From assembly GCA_048493715.1 (NCBI GenBank), contig JBGDCZ010000003.1:1-64000 (forward strand): 64,000 nucleotides of DNA. The letters run 5' to 3'. Every line of letters begins with the position of its first letter. Position 1 is the stretch's first letter. A model generated the notes under the pieces. It searched no databases and was not told where the DNA came from. It was given only the letters and a program-made list of their open reading frames with translations. The stretch is from Arsenophonus sp048493715. GTDB taxonomy: Bacteria > Pseudomonadota > Gammaproteobacteria > Enterobacterales > Enterobacteriaceae. This document shows positions 48,245 to 57,525 of the stretch, in pieces. A program made the translations under genes and the position numbers.

Positions 48245-49042
48245 TTAGCGTGTGACAGGTTCAGCTAATAGTGGTAACCAACCTACCGCAGCACCGCTAC
48301 CATATCGTAAATCTACATACCCAACACGTTTACCTGTCACTTGCTTTAATAGTGGATAAAGCTCAATAAAACGGTTTAATCGCTCTTTAATATCCTGTTT
48401 ACCAATATTTAATCGAATATCATTGGCTAAAACTAATTGCCATGCGCGTCTAGCAGTCATCGAAACTGACTTAATATTAAATTTATGTGGCGCCAGCTGC
48501 TGTTGCATGACACGGTACATCTCTAAGACTTCCTGCTGACTTCCTTGTGGACCATATAACATCAGGAAATTATCTTTAGTGTTTGATAACGCCGGTAAGC
48601 TAAAAACACTGCCTTCGGCATTAATAAAAAAGGTATCATTCCATTTGGAATAAGGTTTATATTCCACTAGATGAATTTTTAATTCATCTGGCCATTGTTT
48701 ACGTACCGTAACTTGTCTTATCCACGGCATTGTTTTTATTTGATTCTGGATCGCATTCACATCTATCGTCATAAATGTACCAGGCCTACCTAGTGCTAAT
48801 ATTGCTTTTCTAACATTATCGTCACAGGTGTAGTGACGCTCACCAGTAATTACCAGTTTGGAAATAGGCAATCGATTAACATCCTGCATCCAATTTAACA
48901 CCATCCATCCACTCCATATAATAGTACCCAATACTATTAAGAAGAAGGTAATGCCAGCCAAATAAGAACCATTACTTCGGCCACCAGCACTCCGACGCTC
49001 TTTAGGCTCTTTGTTACGAACGTTCAATGATGCCTGCAGCAT
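48245..49042 (-). CDS. ftsQ: Cell division protein FtsQ
   Basis: Bitopic divisome protein that recruits FtsB and FtsL. There is a short cytoplasmic N-terminus, one membrane segment (about residues 29-50), then a POTRA domain with SKLVITGERHYTCDDNVR and the beta domain with TVRKQWPDELKIHLVEYKPY. The length is 265, against 276. GGAGTAAT precedes the ATG. It begins one base after the ddlB stop. Confidence 0.97.
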   Translation of the reverse strand: MLQASLNVRNKEPKERRSAGGRSNGSYLAGITFFLIVLGTIIWSGWMVLNWMQDVNRLPISKLVITGERHYTCDDNVRKAILALGRPGTFMTIDVNAIQNQIKTMPWIRQVTVRKQWPDELKIHLVEYKPYSKWNDTFFINAEGSVFSLPALSNTKDNFLMLYGPQGSQQEVLEMYRVMQQQLAPHKFNIKSVSMTARRAWQLVLANDIRLNIGKQDIKERLNRFIELYPLLKQVTGKRVGYVDLRYGSGAAVGWLPLLAEPVTR

Positions 49043-49043
49043 A

Positions 49044-49970
49044 TTACTCCGACAATTCCAAAATCTTTTTAACTAACTGTGAAAAACTGATACCTGCTTG
49101 CTTTGCAGCCATCGGTACCAGACTATGGCCGGTCATTCCCGGTGAAGTATTAATTTCTAATAAATAAAAAACCCCATCGTTATCTTTCATCACATCAACT
49201 CGCCCCCAACCAGTACAGCCAATCGCCTTATAAGCCGCTAATGCTAATTCTTTCAATTGCACTTCTTGTTCAGCTTTTAATCCACTAGGACAGAAATATT
49301 GTGTCTCATTAGAGAGATATTTTGCGTCATAATCATAAAATACCCCTGCTGGTTGAATACGAATTGACGGCAATACCTGATCGCCTACAATTGCAATGGT
49401 ATATTCTGGCCCATTTAACCATTTTTCAATCAGTACATCTTTGTCATAACAAAGAGCAAACTCGAGCGCCATTCTTAATTCCGACAAAGATGTTACTTTA
49501 CTCATACCAACGCTTGAACCTTCAAGATTGGGCTTCACAATAAGTGGTAAACCCAAATTACTAACAGCCGCAAAAAGCGTTTCATCTGACATCATTGCTA
49601 ACTGTTCTTTATCTAGTGCTATATAGGGTGCAATCGGCAAACCTACACCAGCCCATAACTGTTTAGTTCGTAACTTATCCATTGAAAGCGATGACGCTAA
49701 AACACCACTCCCGGTATAGGGTAAACCTAAAAATTCTAATACCCCTTGCAGTGTACCATCTTCACCACCACGCCCATGCAATGCGATAAAAACTTTATTA
49801 TAACCAGCTTCTTTAAGTTTGATAACAGCAAAATCTTTAATATCAATTGGATATGCATCTATTCCGGCATCACGTAAACCATTAACTACTACTTCACCAG
49901 ATTGCAGTGACACCTCTCTTTCGGCCGAATTTCCGCCTAAAAGCACTGCAACTTTAACTTTATCAGCCAT
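49044..49970 (-). CDS. ddlB: D-alanine--D-alanine ligase B
   Basis: ATP-grasp enzyme making D-Ala-D-Ala for peptidoglycan. It has VAVLLGGNSAEREVSLQSG at the start, ALHGRGGEDGTLQGVLEFLG, LPLIVKPNLEGSSVGMSKV and the metal site LLEINTSPGMTGHSLVP. The ATG at 49970 is chosen because GAGGGA precedes it and it matches E. coli MTDKIAVLL; an in-frame ATG five codons earlier is less likely. It overlaps the end of murC by 8 bp. The length is 308, against 306. Confidence 0.97.
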   Translation of the reverse strand: MADKVKVAVLLGGNSAEREVSLQSGEVVVNGLRDAGIDAYPIDIKDFAVIKLKEAGYNKVFIALHGRGGEDGTLQGVLEFLGLPYTGSGVLASSLSMDKLRTKQLWAGVGLPIAPYIALDKEQLAMMSDETLFAAVSNLGLPLIVKPNLEGSSVGMSKVTSLSELRMALEFALCYDKDVLIEKWLNGPEYTIAIVGDQVLPSIRIQPAGVFYDYDAKYLSNETQYFCPSGLKAEQEVQLKELALAAYKAIGCTGWGRVDVMKDNDGVFYLLEINTSPGMTGHSLVPMAAKQAGISFSQLVKKILELSE

Positions 49971-51441
49971 GATAATTTCCCTCATTTGTTAGCACTGGCC
50001 GTAAATCTGTTTCAGCCAAATTACGTGCTATTTTTCCGATATTGCCAGCTCCCTGTATAAATATCAGGTCGTTATCTTCTATAATTTGTGCTAATGTTTC
50101 ACTAACCTGGTCATGCTGAGCTACAAAAATAGGATCTAATTTGCCTCGGCTGCGAATTGTCCGACACAATGAGCGACTATCTGCACCAGGGATAGGTTCC
50201 TCTCCTGCTGGATAGACATCTAGCATTAACAATACATCAACCTGTTCTAAAATATTCGCAAAATCATCGTACAAATCACGCGTACGAGTATACCTATGTG
50301 GCTGAAAAACCATCACGATACGTTTATCTGGCCATCCTTCTCTTGCTGCTTTAATAGTAGCATCAACTTCGGTTGGATGGTGACCATAATCATCTACCAA
50401 CATAACGCTACCTTTTTTTCCATTAACATCAGCTAAAGGAAAATTGCCTAAAAAATCAAAGCGGCGACCAGTGCCTTGAAATTTCTCTAGCGCCGTCAAA
50501 ATAGCACTATCATTAATCCCTTCTTCTGTTGCTACCGCAATAGCCGCCGTCGCATTCAAAGCATTATGCCGCCCTGGTGCATTCAAAATGAATGCTAAAT
50601 CAGCTTGATTTTCTCGTGATACAGAAAAGAAACCTTGGTTGCCACGTTGTTTATAGGAGGTAATACGGACATCTGCATCATCACTAAAACCATAGGTGGT
50701 AATATAACGCCCTATTTGTGGCAACAGCGAACGCACGATAGGATCATCGATACATAATACTGCCCGCCCATAAAATGGCAGATTATGTAAGAAACTGATA
50801 AAGGTCTGTTTTAATTTTTCAAAATCACCATCATAAGTTTCCATATGATCTGCTTCGATGTTGGTTATCACCGCCACTAATGGCTGTAAATGTAAGAAAG
50901 AAGCATCACTCTCATCAGCTTCGGCAATCAAATAGTAGCTAGTACCTAAACGCGCATGAACGCCGGCCGCTTTAACTAATCCACCATTGATAAAAGTTGG
51001 ATCTAACCCTGCTTGTGCATAGATGCTTGCAATCATAGCTGTGGTAGTCGTTTTGCCGTGAGTTCCTGCAATCGCAATACCATGCCGAAAGCGCATTAAC
51101 TCAGCCAACATCTCAGCACGACGAATAACCGGAATACGTGCTTCCCTCGCTGCAATAATTTCTGGATTATCTACAGGTATTGCCGTTGATACGACAACCA
51201 CACAGGCGTTTGCCACATTTTCTGGCCGGTGATTAAAATAAATTTTTGCGCCAAGCTCCGTTAATTGCTGAGTAACCGCATTGGGTAGCAAATCAGAGCC
51301 ACTAATTTCATAACCTTCGTTAGCCAATACTTCAGCAATACCTCCCATGCCGGCACCACCAATGCCAACAAAATGGATATGCCTAACCCGACGCATTTCA
51401 GGCACTGTTGCTCTTAATTTGGCTAATTGTTGTGTATTCAC
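49963..51441 (-). CDS. murC: UDP-N-acetylmuramate--L-alanine ligase
   Basis: Adds L-Ala to UDP-MurNAc. It has the nucleotide motif FVGIGGAGMGGIAEVLA, the ATP loop IAIAGTHGKTTTTAMIA near residue 120 and LNAPGRHNALNA. A GTG start at 51441 (VNTQQLAKLR) matches the E. coli start MNTQQLAKLR and follows AGAGATTAAA; an in-frame TTG 25 codons earlier would overlap murG by 17 bp. The length is 492 from the GTG, against 491. Confidence 0.96.
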   Translation of the reverse strand: MNTQQLAKLRATVPEMRRVRHIHFVGIGGAGMGGIAEVLANEGYEISGSDLLPNAVTQQLTELGAKIYFNHRPENVANACVVVVSTAIPVDNPEIIAAREARIPVIRRAEMLAELMRFRHGIAIAGTHGKTTTTAMIASIYAQAGLDPTFINGGLVKAAGVHARLGTSYYLIAEADESDASFLHLQPLVAVITNIEADHMETYDGDFEKLKQTFISFLHNLPFYGRAVLCIDDPIVRSLLPQIGRYITTYGFSDDADVRITSYKQRGNQGFFSVSRENQADLAFILNAPGRHNALNATAAIAVATEEGINDSAILTALEKFQGTGRRFDFLGNFPLADVNGKKGSVMLVDDYGHHPTEVDATIKAAREGWPDKRIVMVFQPHRYTRTRDLYDDFANILEQVDVLLMLDVYPAGEEPIPGADSRSLCRTIRSRGKLDPIFVAQHDQVSETLAQIIEDNDLIFIQGAGNIGKIARNLAETDLRPVLTNEGNYHG

Positions 51442-51499
51442 TTTAATCTCTTCACTATTTTTATCGCTGATTTCAACATTCTTCAATGCAAAATCGATT

Positions 51500-52567
51500 T
51501 CATTTAGCAACTTCAATTAGGGTTGCCGCCACACGTTTAGTTGCATCTGTAATCGATGCGGCTCGGGCTTTCTTGGCCATTTCTAATAACTGCGGACGCG
51601 ACCATTCATTTAATAGCTTGACCAACGCTTCCGTTGAAAATTGTGGTTGTTCAAAAATTTTTGCTGCGCCAGCCTGTTCCAATGGTAATGCATTCCAGTA
51701 TTGTTGCCGATCTTTATGCTGAAAAGGAACAAAAATTGCTGGTAAACCAGCCGCAGCAACTTCACTAACCGTTAAAGCGCCAGCACGGCAGATAATGATA
51801 TCAGTCCAAGAATAAGCCTCAGCCATATCATCAATAAATTCAGTTACTTTATAAGTATCTGATTTACCGCATAACTTTTTATATAAACTTTCCGTAATTT
51901 CCTGCGCACCTTTGCCCGCTTGATGCCAAATGGTCACTTTGCCATCTAATCGAGCCGCGACTTCGGGTAATGTTTGGTTTAAAATCCTTGCCCCTTGACT
52001 GCCACCTATCACTAAAATTCGAATAGCTCCATCGCGATCAATTAAACGTTCTTCAGGTTCAGATAATGCTAATACCTCTTCTCGAAGCGGATTTCCTACT
52101 ACCGCTGCATTCGGGAATGCACTTGGAAATGCTTGTAAAACACGCGTTGCAATTCTTACCAACCAACGATTGGTTAAACCCGCAACGCCATTTTGTTCAT
52201 GCAGTACAATTGGAACATTACATAACCAGGCAGCAACACCACCTGGGCCAGAAACATATCCTCCCATTCCTAATACAACATCAGGTCGATAGTGCTGGAT
52301 AATAACTTTTGCTTGCTTTATCGCTTTAATAATTTTAAAAGGTGCTAACAGCAATGCTTTAATACCTTTACCGCGTAAACCTGAAATCTTTATAAATTCA
52401 ATTTCAATACCGTGCTTAGGAACTAAATCTGCCTCCATCCGGTCAGCAGTTCCTAACCAACGAACCTCCCAACCGTGAGCCTTTAGATAATTAGCCACTG
52501 CAAGCCCAGGAAAAACATGTCCTCCGGTACCGCCTGCCATCACCATAAGACGTTTTGGTTGGCTCAT
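51500..52567 (-). CDS. murG: Undecaprenyl-PP-MurNAc-pentapeptide GlcNAc transferase
   Basis: Peripheral membrane GT-B glycosyltransferase that makes lipid II from lipid I. It has glycine-rich loops MAGGTGGHVFPGLAVA near residue 10 and GMGGYVSGPGG near residue 105, and the UDP-binding site VIGGSQGARILNQTLP. Its 355 residues equal E. coli. It overlaps ftsW by 4 bp. Confidence 0.98.
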   Translation of the reverse strand: MSQPKRLMVMAGGTGGHVFPGLAVANYLKAHGWEVRWLGTADRMEADLVPKHGIEIEFIKISGLRGKGIKALLLAPFKIIKAIKQAKVIIQHYRPDVVLGMGGYVSGPGGVAAWLCNVPIVLHEQNGVAGLTNRWLVRIATRVLQAFPSAFPNAAVVGNPLREEVLALSEPEERLIDRDGAIRILVIGGSQGARILNQTLPEVAARLDGKVTIWHQAGKGAQEITESLYKKLCGKSDTYKVTEFIDDMAEAYSWTDIIICRAGALTVSEVAAAGLPAIFVPFQHKDRQQYWNALPLEQAGAAKIFEQPQFSTEALVKLLNEWSRPQLLEMAKKARAASITDATKRVAATLIEVAK

Positions 52568-53757
52568 TTAGTTCTCCTTACAAATGCTTGCGCTTTCTTA
52601 AGGCGTGTTTCAAAATCGATACGTAACAAGATAGCAATGGCAATAAACATAATTAAGAGGCTAGAGCCACCATAACTAATTAACGGTAGTGTCAATCCTT
52701 TAGTTGGTAATATTCCCGCTGCCGCACCAACATTAACCAATGCCTGGAATGTGAACCAGATACCGATTGAACAAGCTAAATAGCCTGAAAAACGTTGCTC
52801 TGCATCTAATGCCCGTTTGCCAATCATCATGCTACGAAAAGCGACGAAAAATAACATTAAAAGGACTAAGACCACGCCGATATAACCTAATTCTTCGGCT
52901 AAAACCGAGAAAATAAAATCGGTATGGGCTTCAGGCAAATATTCTAATTTTTGAATAGAATTACCTAAACCTTGTCCCCATAATTCACCACGCCCAAATG
53001 CCATCAAAGATTGTGTTAATTGATAGCCACTACCAAAAGGATCTGCCCATGGATTAAGAAAAGAGGTTATTCGGCGTAAACGATAAGGTTCAAAATAAAT
53101 TAAACCAATGACACCTACCGCACAAATAACAATACCAATAATAAAAGGTGCTAATCTAGCTCCAGCAAGGAATAATAATGCTAATGTAGTCACCACCAAC
53201 ACAATTACCGTGCCTAAATCAGGTTGCAATAACAGCAGTATAGCCATTAATATTAAAATACACATCGGCTTGATAAAGCCCAAAAATCGCGTTCTCACCT
53301 CATCGGTTTTTCTGACTAAATAACTAGATACATAACAGAATAAGGCCAATTTTGCGATTTCCGCTGGCTGTATGCGTACAATACCGGTATTAATCCAACG
53401 TGAGGCCCCATTAACCGAGCTTCCAGCAACGAGTACCACCAATAACAGTATTAAGGCCATTATTAACAATAAAAAGTTATATTTTTCCCACCAGAGCATT
53501 GGGATATTTAATACTAACAAAGCTAAACCAAATGATAAAAATAGATAGATAATATCGCGTTTAGCAAAAAAAAAAGGATCTTGCGTTAGACGTTGTCCAA
53601 CAGGCATCGAAGCGGATGTCACCATAATAAAACCAATTATGGCCAGACCTAATGTGAGCCAAACCAAAGTACGATCATAAAGAACTGTATCTAGAATATC
53701 GTTATCACGCTCACCGCTAGCCCAATTTTTCAGCTGTTTGAAGTTAAATATCAACAT
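52564..53757 (-). CDS. ftsW: Lipid II polymerase FtsW
   Basis: SEDS-family glycan polymerase of the septum with about ten membrane segments. It has VNGASRWINTGIVRIQPAEI near residue 115, AEELGYIGVVLVLL and the C-terminal ISYGGSSLLIMFIAIAILLR. The length is 397, against 414, the difference lying in the N-terminal tail. It overlaps murD by 7 bp and murG by 4 bp. It works with FtsI. Confidence 0.97.
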   Translation of the reverse strand: MLIFNFKQLKNWASGERDNDILDTVLYDRTLVWLTLGLAIIGFIMVTSASMPVGQRLTQDPFFFAKRDIIYLFLSFGLALLVLNIPMLWWEKYNFLLLIMALILLLVVLVAGSSVNGASRWINTGIVRIQPAEIAKLALFCYVSSYLVRKTDEVRTRFLGFIKPMCILILMAILLLLQPDLGTVIVLVVTTLALLFLAGARLAPFIIGIVICAVGVIGLIYFEPYRLRRITSFLNPWADPFGSGYQLTQSLMAFGRGELWGQGLGNSIQKLEYLPEAHTDFIFSVLAEELGYIGVVLVLLMLFFVAFRSMMIGKRALDAEQRFSGYLACSIGIWFTFQALVNVGAAAGILPTKGLTLPLISYGGSSLLIMFIAIAILLRIDFETRLKKAQAFVRRTK

Positions 53758-55064
53758 TGACCTAACTCCTTAGCTAATTGGGTAAACTTGTCACCCCGTT
53801 GCTCAAAGTTACGAAATTGGTCGAAACTTGCACAAGCAGGTGAAAGTAACACCATATCACCAACTTTCAATTCTGGTGCGATGACGCGTAGACATTGTTC
53901 CATTGTATCTAGCAATAAACTATCTGGTTTTAGTTGAGCCAATTGATGTCCATCACGACCAAAACAACATAATCTAATGTTTTTTGCTGCAATATAGGGT
54001 TTTAATAGTGAGAAATCTGCTGACTTCCCCTCTCCGCCTAATAACAAATAAAGGGTACCTGCGACTTGTAAACCTTTTAAAGCGGCTTCGGTACTACCGA
54101 CATTAGTTGCTTTAGAATCATTAACCCATTGGATACCTCGCTGCTCATGAACTAATTGGCGACGATGTGGCAAGCCAGTATATTGCGTTAATGCCGCTAA
54201 ACTTGTCTTACGTGGAATATTCACCGCATCAGCTAAAGCCAGTGCAGCCAAGCTATTAACATAGTTATGCTGCCCAACTAACCGTATTTCAGTGGTATTG
54301 ATAATAGGCTGCCCTTTTATTTGTAACTCTTGACAGTCAGTATTTAATTGATAATTGCCGCTATTAATACCAAAATTTACACAACGTGCATCACGACCAT
54401 GTAACGGCCAGGTTTGTGGATCTTGCTCGTTAATGATACAAACTTTAGCACCATCATAAATGCGTAACTTAGCCGCCCTATACTGTTGTAGTCCTAACGG
54501 ATACCGATCCATATGATCGGCAGTCACATTCAATATGGTTGCTACCGCAGCCTTTAAACTGAATGTTGTTTCCAGCTGAAAACTAGAAAGCTCTAATACA
54601 TATAAATCATATTCTTTGTCTAATAATGTCAGAGCTGGCGTACCGATGTTACCACCAATACCTACTTGCCAATTAGCCGTTTTCGCCATCTCACCAACTA
54701 ATGCTGTAACCGTACTTTTGCCATTAGAGCCTGTGATCGCAACTAGAGGTTTATCTGTTTCACGACAGAAAAGCTCAATATCACCAACAATTTCTATACC
54801 TTTATCAGCCGCTTTTTTTAATTCTGGTGTAGCAAGCGAAATACCAGGGCTGACAACGATTAAATCAGCCGCCATTAACCATTCACTATTCCAACTGCCA
54901 CATTGACAGACGACTTGCGCTGGCAATTTATCCTTACCTGGCGGTGTTAATTGCGTATCGATGACTCGAGGCACAACCTGGCGAGAGAGAAAAAAGTCGA
55001 CACAAGATAGACCGGTTTGGCCTAACCCTACTATGACAACTTTTTTGCCCTGATAATTAGCCAT
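53751..55064 (-). CDS. murD: UDP-MurNAc-L-alanine--D-glutamate ligase
   Basis: Adds D-Glu to UDP-MurNAc-L-Ala. It has KVVIVGLGQTGLSCVDFF at the start, the ATP loop VAITGSNGKSTVTALVGE near residue 110, LNVTADHMDRYP and WVNDSKATNVGSTEAAL. The length is 437, against 438. It begins 2 bp after mraY. Confidence 0.98.
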   Translation of the reverse strand: MANYQGKKVVIVGLGQTGLSCVDFFLSRQVVPRVIDTQLTPPGKDKLPAQVVCQCGSWNSEWLMAADLIVVSPGISLATPELKKAADKGIEIVGDIELFCRETDKPLVAITGSNGKSTVTALVGEMAKTANWQVGIGGNIGTPALTLLDKEYDLYVLELSSFQLETTFSLKAAVATILNVTADHMDRYPLGLQQYRAAKLRIYDGAKVCIINEQDPQTWPLHGRDARCVNFGINSGNYQLNTDCQELQIKGQPIINTTEIRLVGQHNYVNSLAALALADAVNIPRKTSLAALTQYTGLPHRRQLVHEQRGIQWVNDSKATNVGSTEAALKGLQVAGTLYLLLGGEGKSADFSLLKPYIAAKNIRLCCFGRDGHQLAQLKPDSLLLDTMEQCLRVIAPELKVGDMVLLSPACASFDQFRNFEQRGDKFTQLAKELGQC

Positions 55065-55066
55065 TA

Positions 55067-56149
55067 TTAACGTACCTTTAATGTTACCAATCCAATCAAT
55101 ACCAACATTAATGAGATGATCCAGAAACGCACAATTACCCTTGGTTCAGGCCATCCTTTTAATTCGTAATGATGATGTATCGGTGCCATACGGAAAATTC
55201 GTTGACCACGCAGTTTAAATAATCCAACTTGTAAAATTACCGATAAAGTTTCAACAACAAATACACCACCCATAATTAATAATAAAAATTCTTGCCGCAA
55301 TAAAACCGCAATTGTTCCTAATGCGCCACCTAACGCCAAGGAGCCAACATCCCCCATGAAAACTTGTGCAGGGTAAGTGTTAAACCATAAAAATCCTAAA
55401 CCGGCGCCAACAATTGTCGTACAAACCACGACTAATTCACCAGCATGGTTGATATAAGGAATTTTTAAATAGTTAGCAAAATTGTAATTACCGATTGCCC
55501 AAGCGACTAAAGCAAAGCCTGCTGAAATAAAAACTGTTGGCATAATCGCTAATCCGTCTAACCCATCAGTTAAATTAACCGCATTACTTGTGCCAACAAT
55601 GACAAAATAAGTCAGTAAAATATAAAATAGGCCTAGCTGTGGCATGACATCTTTAAAAAATGGTACAACCAGTTGAGTTACTGTGGTATCCTTGCCTGTA
55701 CTATACAAAACAAATGCCAGCCCTAAGGCCAACACCGATTGCCAGAAATATTTCCAACGGGCAATCAACCCCTTGGAATTCTTACTTAACACTTTACGGT
55801 AATCATCAATAAAGCCAATAACACCATATCCCAACAAAACAGCTAATACATACCAAACATAGGGATTATTTAATCTCGCCCATAGCATTACTGAAATGAC
55901 AATAGAAAATAAAATCAACACGCCTCCCATGGTAGGAGTGCCACGTTTACTAAAATGTGATTCGGGACCTTCATCACGCACAATCTGACCTATTTGTAAT
56001 TTTTGCAGATAAGAAATCAAATGAGGCCCCATCCATAGCGCAATCACCAAGGCAGTTAACAAACTGGTAATAGCTCGAAATGTCAAATACGAGAAAAGAT
56101 TAAAGCCAGAAAAATACTTAACTAAATATTCGGCTAACCAAACTAACAT
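55067..56149 (-). CDS. mraY: Phospho-MurNAc-pentapeptide transferase
   Basis: Integral membrane enzyme making lipid I on undecaprenyl phosphate, with ten membrane segments. The aspartate motifs are GFIDDYRKVL near residue 113 and VNLTDGLDGLAIMP near residue 190, and the cytoplasmic His motif is PIHHHYELKGWPEPRV. The start MLVWLAEYLVKYFSG matches E. coli exactly in position, giving 360 residues; an ATG three codons earlier is in frame. It overlaps the murF stop. Confidence 0.97.
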   Translation of the reverse strand: MLVWLAEYLVKYFSGFNLFSYLTFRAITSLLTALVIALWMGPHLISYLQKLQIGQIVRDEGPESHFSKRGTPTMGGVLILFSIVISVMLWARLNNPYVWYVLAVLLGYGVIGFIDDYRKVLSKNSKGLIARWKYFWQSVLALGLAFVLYSTGKDTTVTQLVVPFFKDVMPQLGLFYILLTYFVIVGTSNAVNLTDGLDGLAIMPTVFISAGFALVAWAIGNYNFANYLKIPYINHAGELVVVCTTIVGAGLGFLWFNTYPAQVFMGDVGSLALGGALGTIAVLLRQEFLLLIMGGVFVVETLSVILQVGLFKLRGQRIFRMAPIHHHYELKGWPEPRVIVRFWIISLMLVLIGLVTLKVR

Positions 56150-57525
56150 AAAAAACACTCCTTTATGGCGTGTACAACCTCTTCCATTGCTGTACTGCGC
56201 GAACCTTTAACTAAAACTGATACTGTATCGTGTTCTTTTATTAATGTGATCAGTTTTGTAATTAACTCTTTTTTAGAAGCAAAATGTTCACCACAACCAC
56301 TATGCTGGCTAATAATGACACTTTGCTGACCGACACTTAAAATTCTGTCAAGCTTCATTTTCCGAGCAGCATCACCAACCTCTTGATGACATATTTCAGT
56401 CTTATCACCTAATTCACCCATATCACCAACAACCAAGATACGGTATCCCGGCATCTGCGATAAAACATAAGCGGCGGCAATCATAGAGCCGGTATTAGCA
56501 TTGTAAGTGTCATCTAAAATAAGTTTGCCTGGAGCTAAATTAATTGGGTATAAACGACCTGATACAGGCTGGACATTTGCCAATCCAAGGCTAATTTGTT
56601 CAAGCGTGGCACCAACAGACATTGCCAATGCACTGGCAGCTAATGCATTGGCAACATTATGTTTACCCGGTAATGGTAACAATATTGGTATAACACCGCT
56701 TGGTGTATGCAGTTCAAAGTCTGTACCTATTGATTTGATAGAAATATTCTCTGCATAAAAATCAGCCTGTTGCTGTTTCATTATAGAAAAACGCCAAATG
56801 GTTTGTTGTTGCTTAAAATAAGATTGCCAATTTTGCCAATCATGGCTAGCCAAATTAATAACCGCCGTTCCTTTTTTGGCTAGTCCCTGAAAAATCTCAC
56901 CTTTTGCTTTAGCTACTCCAGCTAATGAACCAAAACCTTCAAGATGGGCCGCAAATAAATTATTAACTAATACACTATCCGGTTTAACAATATTCGTTAT
57001 ATATTCGATTTCGCCGATATGATTGGCTCCCATTTCAATCACTACATACTGATGCTCGGCCGCCAAACGAAATAACGTTAACGCTACACCAATATCATTA
57101 TTGAAATTACCTGCAGTAAAAAGTGTCTCACCACATTGAGATAGAATAGCGGCTACCATATCTTTAACCGAGGTTTTGCCAGACGAACCTGTTAGCCCAA
57201 TAACCTTAGCCTTGCTTTGTACTCGCACCCAAGCCGCTAACTTTCCCATTGCTAAACGCGTATCTGCGACAATAACTTGTGGGCAGGGTACGGTCAACGG
57301 TCGATCAACTAATAATGCTGCCGCACCAGCTGTGGTGGCATCGGCAACAAAATCATGACCATCAAAATGTTCACCCTTTAACGCAATAAACAAACCGTTA
57401 ATTGGTCGCTGGCGACTATTCGTTGTGACTTCATTAAGCCATAAACTATCCGCCTGCTGATCATTTATTTGATGCAGAGCACCTTGTGTCAAAGTAACCA
57501 ATTGCTTCACTGTAATAGGGATCAT
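56143..57525 (-). CDS. murF: UDP-MurNAc-tripeptide--D-alanyl-D-alanine ligase
   Basis: Adds D-Ala-D-Ala to complete the pentapeptide. It has the ATP loop VIGLTGSSGKTSVKDMVAA near residue 108, FTAGNFNNDIGVALTLFRL, VIEMGANHIGEI and LDDTYNANTGSM. The length is 460, against 452. It overlaps murE by 4 bp and mraY by 7 bp. Confidence 0.97.
   Translation of the reverse strand: MIPITVKQLVTLTQGALHQINDQQADSLWLNEVTTNSRQRPINGLFIALKGEHFDGHDFVADATTAGAAALLVDRPLTVPCPQVIVADTRLAMGKLAAWVRVQSKAKVIGLTGSSGKTSVKDMVAAILSQCGETLFTAGNFNNDIGVALTLFRLAAEHQYVVIEMGANHIGEIEYITNIVKPDSVLVNNLFAAHLEGFGSLAGVAKAKGEIFQGLAKKGTAVINLASHDWQNWQSYFKQQQTIWRFSIMKQQQADFYAENISIKSIGTDFELHTPSGVIPILLPLPGKHNVANALAASALAMSVGATLEQISLGLANVQPVSGRLYPINLAPGKLILDDTYNANTGSMIAAAYVLSQMPGYRILVVGDMGELGDKTEICHQEVGDAARKMKLDRILSVGQQSVIISQHSGCGEHFASKKELITKLITLIKEHDTVSVLVKGSRSTAMEEVVHAIKECFLC

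Noticed and set aside
51442..51516. Upstream TTG start for murC
   Set aside because: It would overlap murG, and the residues do not resemble MurC; the GTG at 51441 aligns exactly with the family start.
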